Below, piece by piece: positions 45,084 to 55,593 of a stretch of 64,000 nucleotides of DNA; within the stretch, counting starts at the first letter, position 1, and every line of letters begins with the position of its first letter. The position numbers were made by a program, and so were the translations under genes. The DNA is from Stenotrophomonas koreensis. GTDB taxonomy: Bacteria; Pseudomonadota; Gammaproteobacteria; Xanthomonadales; Xanthomonadaceae. Under the pieces are notes generated by a model. It did no database searches. It was given only the letters and a program-made list of their open reading frames with translations, and was not told the origin of the DNA. Where the stretch lies: the NCBI RefSeq assembly GCF_001431525.1, contig NZ_LDJH01000017.1, positions 84,074 through 148,073 of the forward strand, written 5' to 3'.

Positions 45084-45536
45084 TCAGCCGGCGCTGGCCT
45101 GCAGGGCCTGTGCGGTCCACTGCACGATCGCGCTCAGTGGCATCGCCCCGGAATGGCGGGCAACCTCACGCCCATGGTGGAACAGGATCAGGGTCGGGAT
45201 GGAGCGGATGGCGTAGCGCTGGGCCAGGGCCGGCGCCGCCTCGGTATCGACCTTGGCCAGGCGCACCTGCGGTTCCATCCGCTGGGCTGCCGCCTCGAAC
45301 TGCGGTGCCATCTGCCGGCAGGGGCCGCACCAGCTGGCCCAGAAATCCACCAGCAACGGCAGGTCGCTGGTGAGGTGGTTGTTGAAGCTGGCCTCGTCCA
45401 GCGCCACCGGCTTGCCGTTGAACACCGCCTGCTGGCAGCGGCCACAACGTGGCTGCTGTTCCAACCGCTGCAGTGGCACACGGTTGCGGGCATGGCAGTG
45501 GGGGCAGGCGATGAGCAGGGAATCGGGGGTGGTCAT
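45084..45536 (-). CDS. trxC: Thioredoxin TrxC (zinc-ribbon thioredoxin 2)
   Basis: A 150-residue protein with the TrxC layout: an N-terminal four-Cys zinc site (CPHC and CGRC) and a thioredoxin domain with WASWCGPC. The cis-Pro is in IRSIPTLILF. It is a cytoplasmic disulfide reductase of the oxidative-stress type. It converges on groL. Confidence 0.94.
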   Translation of the reverse strand: MTTPDSLLIACPHCHARNRVPLQRLEQQPRCGRCQQAVFNGKPVALDEASFNNHLTSDLPLLVDFWASWCGPCRQMAPQFEAAAQRMEPQVRLAKVDTEAAPALAQRYAIRSIPTLILFHHGREVARHSGAMPLSAIVQWTAQALQASAG

Positions 45537-45666
45537 GGCAATGGCCGGTCAGCAAAGGCGGCCACAGCATGCCAGTCCCGGCCGCGATTGTGGGTCAATC
45601 TTCGGCCCGGCGGGCCGATACGGTGGGGCGGGCAAATGGCCCGTTCTACCCGGATGACCCCAGGCA

Positions 45667-46320
45667 ATGCATTTGAAGACCCTGGCTACCCTGTTGCTGG
45701 CCGTTGCCAGCGTATCCACCGCCCAGGCTGCTGATGGCCGCTACAGCCTGGGCGTCGGTGCGACCACCCTGGGCTATGGGGTGGATGCCAACCTGCGCCT
45801 GTCCGAGCGTTTCTCTGCCACCGCCAGCTGGAGCACCTTCAGCGTGGATGGCGATGTGGATACCGACGAGGTGGCCTACACCGGCGAGCTGTCCTCGGAC
45901 AACGCCAGCGTGGCCCTGAACTGGCATCCGTTCGCCGGCAGCTTCCACCTCAGTGCCGGCCTGGTGGCCGGTGACCTGCAGGCGGTGGTCACCGGTACTC
46001 CGGTGGCCGGCAGCAGCTACACCTTCAATGGGCAGACCTATACCGCCGCCCAGGTGGGCCAGCTGCGTGGCGAGGTGGTGATCAAGGACAACATGGCGCC
46101 GTATGCCGGCATCGGTTGGCGTTCGCAGCGCAAGGGCCTGGGCGCGTATGCCCAGATTGGCGTGATGGCGGCCAGGACCGGGGTCGCCCTGTCTGCCACC
46201 GGCATGCTCGCCGATCCGCGCCTGGCGGCGGACCTGGAGGCCGAGCGCGCCTCGCTGGAGCAGGAAGTGGACCTGTCGCTGTATCCGGTCATTGGCGCCG
46301 GGCTGCACTGGCGCTTCTGA
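45667..46320 (+). CDS. Small outer-membrane beta-barrel protein
   Basis: A 217-residue protein with a Sec signal peptide (1-21, STAQAA|D). The mature part alternates polar and hydrophobic residues as in an eight-stranded barrel (YSLGVGATTLGYGVDANLRL split over two strands, SVALNWHPF, YAGIGWRS) and ends in the OMP-like terminal aromatic HWRF. Function unknown; OmpW or OprF-N-type families are the nearest in style. Confidence 0.65.
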   Translation: MHLKTLATLLLAVASVSTAQAADGRYSLGVGATTLGYGVDANLRLSERFSATASWSTFSVDGDVDTDEVAYTGELSSDNASVALNWHPFAGSFHLSAGLVAGDLQAVVTGTPVAGSSYTFNGQTYTAAQVGQLRGEVVIKDNMAPYAGIGWRSQRKGLGAYAQIGVMAARTGVALSATGMLADPRLAADLEAERASLEQEVDLSLYPVIGAGLHWRF

Positions 46321-46397
46321 GGCCGGGCGCGCAGGCAACAGCGTGTTGCAGTTGAAACTGTCGCGCTGCAGCAAATTGCGTGGTATCACTGTTGGCC

Positions 46398-46478
46398 ATG
46401 AACGCAGCCCGCGCCAGCTTTTACTTTTGGTACTGGTTTCCGAAGCCACTGGCGGAGGAAGGTCTGCGCTCACCCTGA
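46398..46478 (+). CDS. Aromatic leader peptide of the DAHP synthase gene
   Basis: A 26-codon ORF with ATG 46398 and TGA 46476-46478. Codons 8-14 (46419-46439) encode F-Y-F-W-Y-W-F: three Phe, two Tyr and two Trp in a row. It lies directly ahead of an intrinsic terminator and the aroG-type gene, as expected for a ribosome-mediated attenuator that senses all three aromatic amino acids. The ribosome site is weak. Coding was recognised by eye because the ORF is very short. Confidence 0.88.
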   Translation: MNAARASFYFWYWFPKPLAEEGLRSP

Positions 46479-46532
46479 AGAACATCTCAGACGCATTCCC
46501 GAAGGCCGCCAGCGCAAGCTGGCGGCCTTTTT
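46412..46532 (+). promoter_or_regulatory. Transcription attenuator upstream of aroG
   Basis: Four segments can pair in alternative ways. Segment 1 (CGCCAG, 46412-46417) lies just before the aromatic codons. Segment 2 (CTGGCGG, 46449-46455) can pair with 1 or with 3. Segment 3 (46502-46513, containing CCGCCAG) pairs with 4 (46518-46529) in a 12-bp terminator with GCAA loop and five T's. A ribosome stalled on the Phe/Tyr/Trp codons would cover segment 1, free 2 to pair with 3, and block termination. Confidence 0.85.
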
Positions 46533-46589
46533 GCTGCCGCCAGTGCCGGGGCCATCACCGACCTGTTGAACCCTTGAGGATTTCCCCGC

Positions 46590-47657
46590 ATGCCCCCGCA
46601 TACCGATGACCTGCGTATCCAGCAACTGCAGCCGTTGACCCCGCCGGCCCACCTGATGAGCCTGCTGCCCTGTGACGAGGCGGTCTCGCAGACGGTGGCC
46701 GATGCGCGCAACGCACTGCACCGGATCCTCCACGGTGCCGATGACCGCCTGGCGGTGGTGATCGGCCCGTGCTCGATCCACGACCCGGTCGCGGCGATGG
46801 ACTACGCCCGCCGCCTGCAGCCGCTGCGCGCGCAGCTCGGCGACGCACTGGAGATCGTGATGCGGGTGTACTTCGAAAAGCCGCGTACCACGGTGGGCTG
46901 GAAGGGCCTGATCAACGATCCGGACCTGGATGGCAGCTTCAACATCAACAAGGGCCTGCGCATTGCCCGTGGCCTGCTGCGTGACATCAACGCGCTCGGC
47001 CTGCCGGCCGGGGTCGAGTTCCTGGATGTGATCAGCCCGCAGTACATCGCCGACCTGGTGGCATGGGGCGCGATCGGCGCGCGCACCACCGAAAGCCAGG
47101 TGCACCGCGAACTGGCCAGCGGCCTGTCCTGCCCGGTCGGCTTCAAGAACGGCACCGGTGGCGACATCAAGATCGCCGCCGATGCGGTGGGTGCGGCCTC
47201 GCACCCGCACCACTTCCTGTCGGTGACCAAGGAAGGCGGTACCGCCATCGTCTCCACCGCCGGCAACCCGGATTGCCATGTGATCCTGCGCGGCGGCAAG
47301 ACCCCGAATTTCGATGCCGCCAGTGTCCAGGCGGCCAGCGCGGTGCTGGCCACGTCGGGCCTGCCGGCGCGGCTGATGATCGATGCCAGCCATGCCAACT
47401 CGTCCAAGAAGCCGGAGAACCAGCCGGCGGTGGTGGCCGACATCGCCGCGCAGATTGCCGGCGGCGAGCAGCGCATCGTCGGGGTGATGGTGGAAAGTCA
47501 TCTGGTCGCCGGCCGCCAGGACCTGGTCGATGGCCAGCCGCTGGCCTATGGCCAGTCGATCACCGATGGCTGCATCGGCTGGGAGGATTCGGTGGCCGTG
47601 CTGCACACGCTGGCCCAGGCCGTGCGTGCGCGTCGTGCCAAACAGGAGGCGGCATAA
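46590..47657 (+). CDS. aroG: 3-deoxy-7-phosphoheptulonate synthase, class I (AroG/F/H type)
   Basis: The 355-residue DAHP synthase joins phosphoenolpyruvate and erythrose 4-phosphate, the entry step of aromatic synthesis. Class I alpha motifs are present: VVIGPCSIHDP, MRVYFEKPRTTVGWKGLINDP split by the loop, GARTTESQVHRELASG, FKNGTGG and IDASHANSSKKP. The isoenzyme type (feedback by Phe, Tyr or Trp) cannot be read by eye. The leader with Phe, Tyr and Trp codons suggests it serves general aromatic supply. Confidence 0.95.
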   Translation: MPPHTDDLRIQQLQPLTPPAHLMSLLPCDEAVSQTVADARNALHRILHGADDRLAVVIGPCSIHDPVAAMDYARRLQPLRAQLGDALEIVMRVYFEKPRTTVGWKGLINDPDLDGSFNINKGLRIARGLLRDINALGLPAGVEFLDVISPQYIADLVAWGAIGARTTESQVHRELASGLSCPVGFKNGTGGDIKIAADAVGAASHPHHFLSVTKEGGTAIVSTAGNPDCHVILRGGKTPNFDAASVQAASAVLATSGLPARLMIDASHANSSKKPENQPAVVADIAAQIAGGEQRIVGVMVESHLVAGRQDLVDGQPLAYGQSITDGCIGWEDSVAVLHTLAQAVRARRAKQEAA

Positions 47658-47689
47658 TCCAGGAAATGGGCGTTTCTGGAGGGCGATCA

Positions 47690-47896
47690 GTGCCTGTCAG
47701 CTATCCGAAGCCAAGCCTCAAGACCGCTCTTGGGCTTGCTGCGGCGAAGAAGAAAGTGAAACGCGATCGCGGTATCTACAAGATCACAGGGATCTTTAAT
47801 GCTCCCGGGAACGCCAAGCGGCGTGCCAGGCGTGCTGTGGGCTGGGAGTCTGAAGGTGCAAGGCTGGTTCGCTTGATTGCCAGACTTTTCAAATAG
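47690..47896 (+). CDS. Small basic protein of unknown function
   Basis: A 68-residue ORF starting at GTG 47690, with GGAGGG 6 nt upstream; an ATG at 47666 in frame has a worse-placed site. The product has 18 Lys/Arg and three acidic residues, with basic clusters KKKVKRDR and KRRARR, and ends in an amphipathic LVRLIARLFK. GC content is clearly lower than in neighbouring genes (about 55% by rough count), suggesting transfer. It lies between aroG and a very strong terminator. No family recognised. Confidence 0.55.
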   Translation: MPVSYPKPSLKTALGLAAAKKKVKRDRGIYKITGIFNAPGNAKRRARRAVGWESEGARLVRLIARLFK

Positions 47897-47907
47897 CCGG
47901 GATTGAA

Positions 47908-47950
47908 AACAACGGGGCGGTGCGCATCAGCGCACCGCCCCGTTGTTGTT
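47908..47950. terminator. Strong bidirectional terminator
   Basis: A perfect 18-bp stem (47908-47925 with 47930-47947) has an ATCA loop, with A-rich and T-rich flanks. It separates the plus-strand small ORF from the convergent mdtC. Confidence 0.92.
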
Positions 47951-47971
47951 TTCAGTATTGCCGGACAGCAC

Positions 47972-50900
47972 TCAGTCGTGTGGTACCGGCGTGGCCGGGC
48001 CAGGCACAAAGCGGGCGCGCAGGCGGGCCAGGGCCACATAGATGGCCGGGGTGGTGTACAGGGTCAGCCACTGGCTGACCAGCAGGCCGCCGACGATGGC
48101 GATGCCCAGCGGCTGGCGCATTTCCCAGCCTTCACCGGTGGCCAGCATCAGCGGCAGGGTGCCGAGCAGGGCGGCGACACTGGTCATCAGGATCGGGCGG
48201 AAGCGCAGGCGCGCCGATGCCAGCATCGCTGCCTGCGGATCCAGGTGCTGCTCGCGCTGGGCGGCGATGGCGAAGTCCACCATCAGGATGGTGTTCTTCA
48301 TCACCACCCCCACCAGCAGGAACAGGCCGAGCAGGGAGATCAGGTTGAGCTCGTTGCCAAACAGCAGCAGGGCCAGCAGCGCGCCGACACCGGCCGAGGG
48401 CAGGGTGGAGAGGATGGCCAGTGGCAGCACGCTGCTCTCATACAGCACGCCCAGCACCAGATACACCGCCAGCGCTGCACCGAGGATCAACCACAGCTGG
48501 CGCTGGCGCATCTCGTTGACGCTGCCGGCTTCCTCGCCCAGCCTGGCCTGCACGCTGCTGGGCAGCATGACCTGGGCCACCGCCTGCTCGATGGCGGCAC
48601 TGGCCTGTCCCAGGGTGACCCCGGCGGCCAGGGCAAAGGAAATGCGCGTGGACAGGAACTGCTCGCGGTGCTGGATGCGGTCCGGAGCCATGCCGTAATC
48701 CCAGCGCGCAAAGCTGCTCAGCGGTACCCGGCTGCCATCGCCGGCAATCGTGTAGACCTGCTCCAGGGTGGTCGGCGACTGGGTGTAGCGTGGGTCCAGC
48801 TCCATCACCACGCGGTACTGGTTGAGGGTGTCGTACAGGGTGGCGACCTGGCGCTGGCTGAAGGAGTTGTTGAGCACGCTGGAGAGCAGGCGCATGTCCA
48901 CCCCGAGCTGGCTGGCGGTCTCGCGGTCCACTTCCAGCTTGACCTGGCGCATGCCTTCATCGCCGCTGGCTTCCACATCCTCCAGCTCCGGCAGGGCGGC
49001 CAGTGCCTGCTGCAGGCGCGGGGTCCACTGGCGCAGCGGTTCGATGTCGGCGGCCAGCAGCTGCAGGTCGTAATTGCCGTCATCGTTGCCCCCGCCGCCA
49101 CCGACGCGGATGTCCTGGTCCACCGACAGCCACATGTTGCCGCCGGGCACCTTGGGCAGCCTGGCGCGGATGCGGTCCACCACTTCGCGGGCCGAAGCAT
49201 CGCGCTGGTCCAGCGGTTTGAGCTGGACCATCACCATGCCGTTGTTGACCCCGGTGTTGCCGCCGATGAAGCCGCCGATCTGGGCCACCGCCGGGTCTTC
49301 CATCAGCACCTGGCGATAGGCGGCGATCTTGGGCTGCATGACCTGGAAGGACAGGCCGTCATCGCCACGCATGAAGCCGCGCAGCTGGCCACTGTCCTGC
49401 TGCGGGATGGTGCCGCGCGGAACCTTGTCCAGCAGCAGGAAGTTCAGCGCGATCACCGCCGCCAGTACGCACAGCATCAGTGGCACATGGCGCAGGCAGG
49501 CACCCAGGCTGCGCAGGTAAAGCGCGCGCACCCCGTTCATGCCCAGGGTGCCCAGGCGCTGCCAGGGGCCCTGCACCCGGTCCGGGTCATGGGCGCGCAG
49601 CAGGCGCGCACACAGCGCCGGGGTCAGGCTGATGGAAACCAGCAGCGAAACGCCCATGGCCGCGACCAGGGTCAGCGAGAACTCACTGAACAGCCGTTGC
49701 ACGAAGTCATCCATGAACAGGATGGAGATGAACACCACCGCCAGCGCCAGGTTCATCGACAGCAGGGTGGCGCCGACCTCGCGCGCGCCGGTCAGCGCCG
49801 CCTGCAACGGGGACAACCCAGCCTCGATGTGGCGGGCAATGTTTTCCAGCACCACGATGGCGTCATCCACCACCAGTACCGCGGCCACGATCAGTGCCAT
49901 CAACGAGAAGGTGTTGAGCGAAAAGCCCCACAGCCAGATCAGGAACAGTGCGCCGAACAGCGACACCGGGATGGCCAGCGAGGGGATCAGCGCCGCGCGC
50001 CAGTGGCCCAGGAAAGCCAGCACCACCAGCACCACCAGCGCCACCGCCAGGACCAGGGTCAGCTCGGCCTCGCGCAGGGTGGCGCGGATCACCGGCGAGC
50101 GGTCCATCACCACATCCATCTGCATGCCCGGCGGCAGCAGTGCGGTCAGGGTATCCATCTGCGCGTGGATGGCATCCACGGTGGCGATGATGTTGGCACT
50201 GGGCTGGCGGCTGACCACCAGCAGCACCGCATCGTTGTTGTTGTGGAAGCCGGCGGCGTAGCGGTTTTCGGTACCGTCGCTGACCTGGGCCACATCACGC
50301 AGGCGCACCGGGCGGCCATCGCGTACGGCCACCACCAGGTCCTGGTACTGGGCGGCATGGCGCAGCTGCAGGCTGGCTTCCACCTGCCACTGGCGCTCGC
50401 CGGCGGCGACCTGGCCGAGCGGGCGCAGGGCATTGGCATTGCGGATGGAGCCGGCCACATCATCCAGGGCGATGCCGTACTGGTTCAGGGCGTTGGGATT
50501 GAGCGAGACGCGCACCGCAGGCAATGAACTGCCACCGGCCTCGACCTGGCCCACGCCGGGCACCTGGGCAATCTTCTGCGCAATCACCGTGGAGGCCACG
50601 TCGTAGATCTGCCCCGGCGTGTGGCTGGACGAACTCAGCGCCAGGATCAGCACCGGTGCCTGCGACGGGTTGATCTTGCGGTACTGCGGCATGCCCGGCA
50701 TGCCGGCCGGCAGCTGCGCGCGGGCGGCATTGATGGCTGCCTGCACCTCGCGCGCGGCCTCATCGACGTTGCGCTCCAGGGAGAACTGCAGGTCGATGCG
50801 GGTACTGCCCTGGTTGGACGAGGAGCTCAGCCGGGTGACCCCGGGAATGGTGCCCAGGGCCCGTTCCAACGGCGTGGCCACGGTGGCGGCCATGGATTCG

Positions 50901-51094
50901 GGGCTGGCCCCGGGCAGGCTGGCGCTGACCTGGATGGCCGGGTAATCCACCTGCGGCAGTGGCGCCACCGGCAGCTGGAACAGGGCCAGGACGCCGGCCA
51001 GCACCACCGCAATGGCCAGCAGGAGGGTGGCCACCGGGCGGGTGATGAAGATCTGCGACAGGTTCACCGGCGCGGGCGTGGGTGCCTTGTCCAT
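47972..51094 (-). CDS. mdtC: RND efflux transporter, MdtC-type subunit
   Basis: A 1040-residue inner-membrane RND pump with 12 helices and two large periplasmic loops. N-terminal FITRPVATLLLAIAVVLAG and the TM4 segment with the proton-relay pair VVDDAIVVLEN are present. Together with the next gene upstream it would form the heteromultimeric MdtBC (or MuxBC) pump, exporting drugs or bile-salt-like compounds through an outer-membrane channel. It starts two bases after the mdtB stop. Confidence 0.92.
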   Translation of the reverse strand: MDKAPTPAPVNLSQIFITRPVATLLLAIAVVLAGVLALFQLPVAPLPQVDYPAIQVSASLPGASPESMAATVATPLERALGTIPGVTRLSSSSNQGSTRIDLQFSLERNVDEAAREVQAAINAARAQLPAGMPGMPQYRKINPSQAPVLILALSSSSHTPGQIYDVASTVIAQKIAQVPGVGQVEAGGSSLPAVRVSLNPNALNQYGIALDDVAGSIRNANALRPLGQVAAGERQWQVEASLQLRHAAQYQDLVVAVRDGRPVRLRDVAQVSDGTENRYAAGFHNNNDAVLLVVSRQPSANIIATVDAIHAQMDTLTALLPPGMQMDVVMDRSPVIRATLREAELTLVLAVALVVLVVLAFLGHWRAALIPSLAIPVSLFGALFLIWLWGFSLNTFSLMALIVAAVLVVDDAIVVLENIARHIEAGLSPLQAALTGAREVGATLLSMNLALAVVFISILFMDDFVQRLFSEFSLTLVAAMGVSLLVSISLTPALCARLLRAHDPDRVQGPWQRLGTLGMNGVRALYLRSLGACLRHVPLMLCVLAAVIALNFLLLDKVPRGTIPQQDSGQLRGFMRGDDGLSFQVMQPKIAAYRQVLMEDPAVAQIGGFIGGNTGVNNGMVMVQLKPLDQRDASAREVVDRIRARLPKVPGGNMWLSVDQDIRVGGGGGNDDGNYDLQLLAADIEPLRQWTPRLQQALAALPELEDVEASGDEGMRQVKLEVDRETASQLGVDMRLLSSVLNNSFSQRQVATLYDTLNQYRVVMELDPRYTQSPTTLEQVYTIAGDGSRVPLSSFARWDYGMAPDRIQHREQFLSTRISFALAAGVTLGQASAAIEQAVAQVMLPSSVQARLGEEAGSVNEMRQRQLWLILGAALAVYLVLGVLYESSVLPLAILSTLPSAGVGALLALLLFGNELNLISLLGLFLLVGVVMKNTILMVDFAIAAQREQHLDPQAAMLASARLRFRPILMTSVAALLGTLPLMLATGEGWEMRQPLGIAIVGGLLVSQWLTLYTTPAIYVALARLRARFVPGPATPVPHD

Positions 51095-51096
51095 GC

Positions 51097-54000
51097 TCAG
51101 GCCCCGGCCTGTTCCGGCGCCGTGGCCACGCGGTTGTCATCGCGCACGAAACGGTTGAAGAACAGGTAGATCACCGGTGTGGTGAACAAGGTCAACACCT
51201 GGCTGACGATCAGGCCGCCGACCATCACCAGGCCCAGCGGCTGGCGCAGTTCGGCACCGGAGCCGCTGGCAAACATCATCGGCACGGCGGCAAACAAGGC
51301 GGCCAGGGTGGTCATCAGGATCGGGCGGAAACGCAGCAGGGCGGCCTGGTGGATGGCCTGCTGCGGGCTCATGCCCTGCTCGCGCTGCGCCTCCAGGGCG
51401 AAGTCGATCATCATGATCGCGTTCTTCTTGACCAGCCCGATCAGCAGGATGATGCCGATCACCGCGATCAGGTCCAGGCTGCGCCCGGAAATCAACAGTG
51501 CGGCCAGGGCACCAACCGTTGCCGAGGGCAGGGTGGAGAGGATGGTCACCGGGTGGATGAAGCTCTCATAGAGCACGCCCAGCACGATGTACATCACCAG
51601 CACCGCAGCCAGGATCAGCCACAGGGTGGAGGACAGCGAATTCTCGAATGCCGCTGCCGCGCCCTGCAGGCGGAGTTCGACACTGGCCGGCAGGCCGATG
51701 TCGACACGCGCCTGTTCGATCACCGCCATCGCCTCGCCCAGCGAGGCGCCTTCGCCCAGGTTGAAGGACAGCGTCACTGCCGGGAACTGGCCCAGGTGGC
51801 TGACCTGCAGTGCGGTGGCACGGGTTTCGATGCGGGCCAGGCCGGACAGTGGGGTCTGCCTGCCGTCACTGGTGGTGACGTGGATGCGGCCGATGTCCTC
51901 CGGCCCCAGCTGCTGCTCCGGATGCGCTTCCAGCACCACGCGGTATTGGTTGGCGTGGGTGAAGATGGTGGAGATCTGGCGCTGGCCGAAGGCGTCATAC
52001 AGCGCATCGGCAATGCTTGATACCGGCACACCGAGGCGGGCAGCGGCATCGCGATCGATGTCCACATAGGCCTGCAGGCCGCGGTCGGTGAGGTCACTGG
52101 CCACATCGCGCAGTGCCGGCTGCTGCTGCAGGTAGCCGAGCATGCGCCCGCTCCACAGGGCCAGCGCCTGGGCATCGGGCGTGGTCAGGACGAACTGGTA
52201 CTGGGTGCGGCTGATCCGGTCCTCGATGCTCAGCTCCTGCACCGGCTGCAGGTACAGGCTGATGCCGGGAATGCGGTCCACCCGCTGCTGCAGGCGGGCA
52301 ATGATCTCCTGCGCACCGGCATCACGCTGGCCATGCGGTTGCAGCTCGATCAGCAGGCGGCCGGAGTTGAGGCTGGCATTGGTGCCGTCCACGCCGATGA
52401 AGGAGGACACGCTTTTGACGTCGGCATCTTCCAGCACCGCCTCGGCCAGGGCCTGCTGGCGGCGCGACATCGCCTCGAAGGAAATGGACTGCGGCGCCTC
52501 GCTGATGCCCTGCACCAGTCCGGCATCCTGCACCGGGAAAAAGCCCTTGGGCACGGCCAGGTACAGCACCGCCGTGAGCACCAGGGTGGCCACGGTGGCA
52601 ATGAGCATCAGCGGCTGGCGGGCAAGCACCCAGTGCAGGCCGCGGTCATACAGCGCGATGATGCGGTCGAAGATGTCGCCCTGGGCAGCACTGTCGCCGT
52701 GGGCGGCGTGCGGGTTGGCCTTGAGGAAACGCGCGCACAGCATCGGGGTCAGCGTCAGCGAGACCACCAGCGAGATCGCGATGGCCACCGCCAGGGTGAT
52801 GGCGAACTCGTGGAACAGCTTGCCCACCACATCGCCCATGAACAGCAACGGGATCAGCACCGCGATCAGCGACACGGTCAACGAGATCAGGGTGAAACCG
52901 ATCTGGCGGGCACCATCCAGTGCTGCCTGCAGGCGGCTCTTGCCCATCTCCATGTGGCGGGCCACGTTTTCCAGCATCACGATCGCATCGTCCACCACAA
53001 AGCCGGTGGCGATGGTCAGCGCCATCAGCGTCAGGTTGTTGAGCGAATAGCCGGCCAGCAGCATCACCGCAAAGGTGCCGATCAGCGACAGCGGCACCGC
53101 GATGGAGGGAATGATGGTGGCCGGGATGGTGCGCAGGAACACGAAGGTGACCAGCACCACCAGGCCGATGGCCAGCACCAGCTCGTGTTGCACACCCTTG
53201 ATCGAGGCACGGATGGATTCGGTGCGGTCGCTGAGCACGCTCACCGTCACCGCGGCCGGCATCGCGCTGCGCAGCTGCGGCAGCAGGGCATGGATGCTGT
53301 CCACCACGCCGATCACATTGGCCCCGGGCTGGCGCTGGATGTTGAGCAGGATTGCCGGGGTGGTGCCCGACCAGGCCGCCAGCTGGCGGTTTTCCGGGCC
53401 CTGCTCGACGCTGGCCACATCGCCCAGGCGCAGCGGGGCGCCATCGCGGTAGCTCAGGATCAGGTTGCGGTACTCATCCACCGAACGCATCTGGTCGTTG
53501 GCATCGAGCATGATCGCGCGGGTCGGGCCATCGAAGCTGCCCTTGGGCAGGTTGACGTTGGCGGCGGTGATGGCGCGGCGGATATCGGCCATGCCGATGC
53601 CGGTGGCCGCCAGTTGCTGCGGGTTGACGGCAATGCGCACGGCCGGGCGCTGGCCGCCGGCAATGCTGACCATGCCCACCCCGGGCAGCTGCGACAGGCG
53701 CTGGGCCATGCGCGTGTCCACCAGGTCGTAGACCTGCGGCAGGCTCAGGCCGTCAGCGGTGATGGCCAGGGTCAGGATCGGGGTATCGGCCGGGTTGACC
53801 TTGCGGTACACCGGTGGCATCGGCAGGTCATTGGGCAGGAAGCTGTTGGCCGCGTTGATCGCCGCCTGCACTTCCTGCTCGGCCACGCCCAGGTCCACTT
53901 CCAGGGCGAACTGCAGGGTGATCACCGAGGCCCCGCCGGAGCTGGTGGAGCTCATCTGCTTCAGGCCCGGGATCTGCCCCAGGCGGCGTTCCAGCGGTGC

Positions 54001-54192
54001 GGTCACCGCGCTGGTGGTCACCGTCGGGCTGGCACCGGGGTAGAGCGTGGTGATCTGGATGATCGGGTAATCCACCTGCGGCAGGGCGGCCACCGGCAGC
54101 AGGCGGTAGGCAAAGATGCCGGCAATGAGCATGGCCAGCATCAGCAGCGAGGTCGCTACCGGGCGCAGGATGAAGGTGCGCGACAGGTTCAT
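51097..54192 (-). CDS. mdtB: RND efflux transporter, MdtB-type subunit
   Basis: A 1031-residue RND pump with the same layout as Mdt[21 protein letters not shown] start, TM4 [18 protein letters not shown] and the C-terminal [18 protein letters not shown]. Its ATG overlaps the mdtA stop (ATGA). No outer-membrane factor gene follows within the window. Confidence 0.92.
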   Translation of the reverse strand: MNLSRTFILRPVATSLLMLAMLIAGIFAYRLLPVAALPQVDYPIIQITTLYPGASPTVTTSAVTAPLERRLGQIPGLKQMSSTSSGGASVITLQFALEVDLGVAEQEVQAAINAANSFLPNDLPMPPVYRKVNPADTPILTLAITADGLSLPQVYDLVDTRMAQRLSQLPGVGMVSIAGGQRPAVRIAVNPQQLAATGIGMADIRRAITAANVNLPKGSFDGPTRAIMLDANDQMRSVDEYRNLILSYRDGAPLRLGDVASVEQGPENRQLAAWSGTTPAILLNIQRQPGANVIGVVDSIHALLPQLRSAMPAAVTVSVLSDRTESIRASIKGVQHELVLAIGLVVLVTFVFLRTIPATIIPSIAVPLSLIGTFAVMLLAGYSLNNLTLMALTIATGFVVDDAIVMLENVARHMEMGKSRLQAALDGARQIGFTLISLTVSLIAVLIPLLFMGDVVGKLFHEFAITLAVAIAISLVVSLTLTPMLCARFLKANPHAAHGDSAAQGDIFDRIIALYDRGLHWVLARQPLMLIATVATLVLTAVLYLAVPKGFFPVQDAGLVQGISEAPQSISFEAMSRRQQALAEAVLEDADVKSVSSFIGVDGTNASLNSGRLLIELQPHGQRDAGAQEIIARLQQRVDRIPGISLYLQPVQELSIEDRISRTQYQFVLTTPDAQALALWSGRMLGYLQQQPALRDVASDLTDRGLQAYVDIDRDAAARLGVPVSSIADALYDAFGQRQISTIFTHANQYRVVLEAHPEQQLGPEDIGRIHVTTSDGRQTPLSGLARIETRATALQVSHLGQFPAVTLSFNLGEGASLGEAMAVIEQARVDIGLPASVELRLQGAAAAFENSLSSTLWLILAAVLVMYIVLGVLYESFIHPVTILSTLPSATVGALAALLISGRSLDLIAVIGIILLIGLVKKNAIMMIDFALEAQREQGMSPQQAIHQAALLRFRPILMTTLAALFAAVPMMFASGSGAELRQPLGLVMVGGLIVSQVLTLFTTPVIYLFFNRFVRDDNRVATAPEQAGA

Positions 54193-55388
54193 GGACGGGC
54201 CGCGTGGTCAGCCTTGTCCGCTGCCGCCGGGGCCGGCGTCTGGCCGGGGGCGGCCACGACCTCGACCTTGGCCCCCTCGCGCAGGTTGTCGATGCCTTCC
54301 AGCACCACCCGCTCGCCGGCGGCCAGGCCGTCGATCACGGCCACGTTCTCGCCCTCGGCCGCGCCCAGGCGCACGCTGCGCAGGCTGGCGGTGTCATCGG
54401 CGGCAATCACGTAGACATAGGTGCCTTCGCTGCCGAACTGCACTGCCGCGTTGGGAATGACGATGGCATCGGCGCTGCTCACCGTCAGGCGGATGTTGAC
54501 GAACTGGTTGGGGAACAGCGCCTCATCGGCGTTGTCGAACTGCGCGCGCAGCTTCAAGGTCCCGGTGGCCGTATCAATGCGGTTGTCCACACTGGACAGG
54601 CTGCCGCTGGCCAGCAGCTGCTTCTCACTGCGGTCCCAGGCCTGCACCGGCAGCTGCGGATTGTGGCGCACCGCCTCGATCACCGGGCCCAGTTCGTTTT
54701 CCGGGATGGTGAACAGCACGCTGATCGGGTTGGTCTGGGTGATGGTGGCAATGCCGTCGGCATCGCCGCTGCGCACCAGGTTGCCCAGGTCCACCGCCCG
54801 CAGGCCCATGCGCCCGGAGACCGGCGCGGTGATGCGGGTATAGGACAGCTGCAGGCGGGCCTCGTCCACCGCGGCCTGGTCGCTCTGCAGGCGGCCTTCC
54901 AGCTGGCGCACCAGCGACTGCTGGTTGCTCAGGTCCTGTGCGGCCACGTACTTCTGCGCGTGCAGCTCTTCGTAGCGGCGCAACTGGTGGCGGGCATTTT
55001 CCAGCTCGGCCTGGTTCTGCTTCTGGGTGCCCAGCGCCTGGGCCAGGGCCACCTCATAGGCGCGCGGGTCGATCTGCGCCAGCAGGTCACCGGCGGCCAC
55101 CTGCTGGCCTTCGGCAAAGGCAATGCGCACCAGCTCGCCTTCCACCCGGCTGCGCACGGTCACCGTGTGCAGGGCAGTCACCGTGCCCAGGGACTTGATG
55201 CGCACGGTCAGGTCCTGCTGGCTGGCTGTCACCACCCGCACCGGCACCACCCGTTCACCGCGCTGCCTGCCGCCCGCAGCATTGCCGGATTCGTCCCGGC
55301 TGCCGCAGGCGGCAACGCTCAGGGCCAGCAGGCTGCCGGCCAGCAGCAGGCGCAGGGGGGAGAAGCGGAACGAATGACATGGCGACAT
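54189..55388 (-). CDS. mdtA: RND periplasmic adaptor protein, MdtA-type
   Basis: A 399-residue membrane-fusion protein with a lipoprotein signal (lipobox VAAC). The lipoyl/biotinyl half-domains flank a helical hairpin ([20 protein letters not shown] to [16 protein letters not shown]), followed by beta-barrel and membrane-proximal domains. It links MdtBC to a TolC-like channel. First gene of mdtABC. Confidence 0.9.
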   Translation of the reverse strand: MSPCHSFRFSPLRLLLAGSLLALSVAACGSRDESGNAAGGRQRGERVVPVRVVTASQQDLTVRIKSLGTVTALHTVTVRSRVEGELVRIAFAEGQQVAAGDLLAQIDPRAYEVALAQALGTQKQNQAELENARHQLRRYEELHAQKYVAAQDLSNQQSLVRQLEGRLQSDQAAVDEARLQLSYTRITAPVSGRMGLRAVDLGNLVRSGDADGIATITQTNPISVLFTIPENELGPVIEAVRHNPQLPVQAWDRSEKQLLASGSLSSVDNRIDTATGTLKLRAQFDNADEALFPNQFVNIRLTVSSADAIVIPNAAVQFGSEGTYVYVIAADDTASLRSVRLGAAEGENVAVIDGLAAGERVVLEGIDNLREGAKVEVVAAPGQTPAPAAADKADHAARP

Positions 55389-55593
55389 GGCGATATGCGT
55401 CCGGCAACTGGCCGGGCGTCCTCATGATGGATGGGGTGTCGTCGGCTGGCCGGGCAGGGCGCACGGCGTGGCGGATGGATGGCGCAGGCCGCGCCTGCCG
55501 GCAATGGTACAGGCGCTGGTACCGGCGCCGGCATGACCATGGTCATCAGCGGTGTATCGAAATGTATCCGGCCGGGTGGGGGATAATCGCGCG

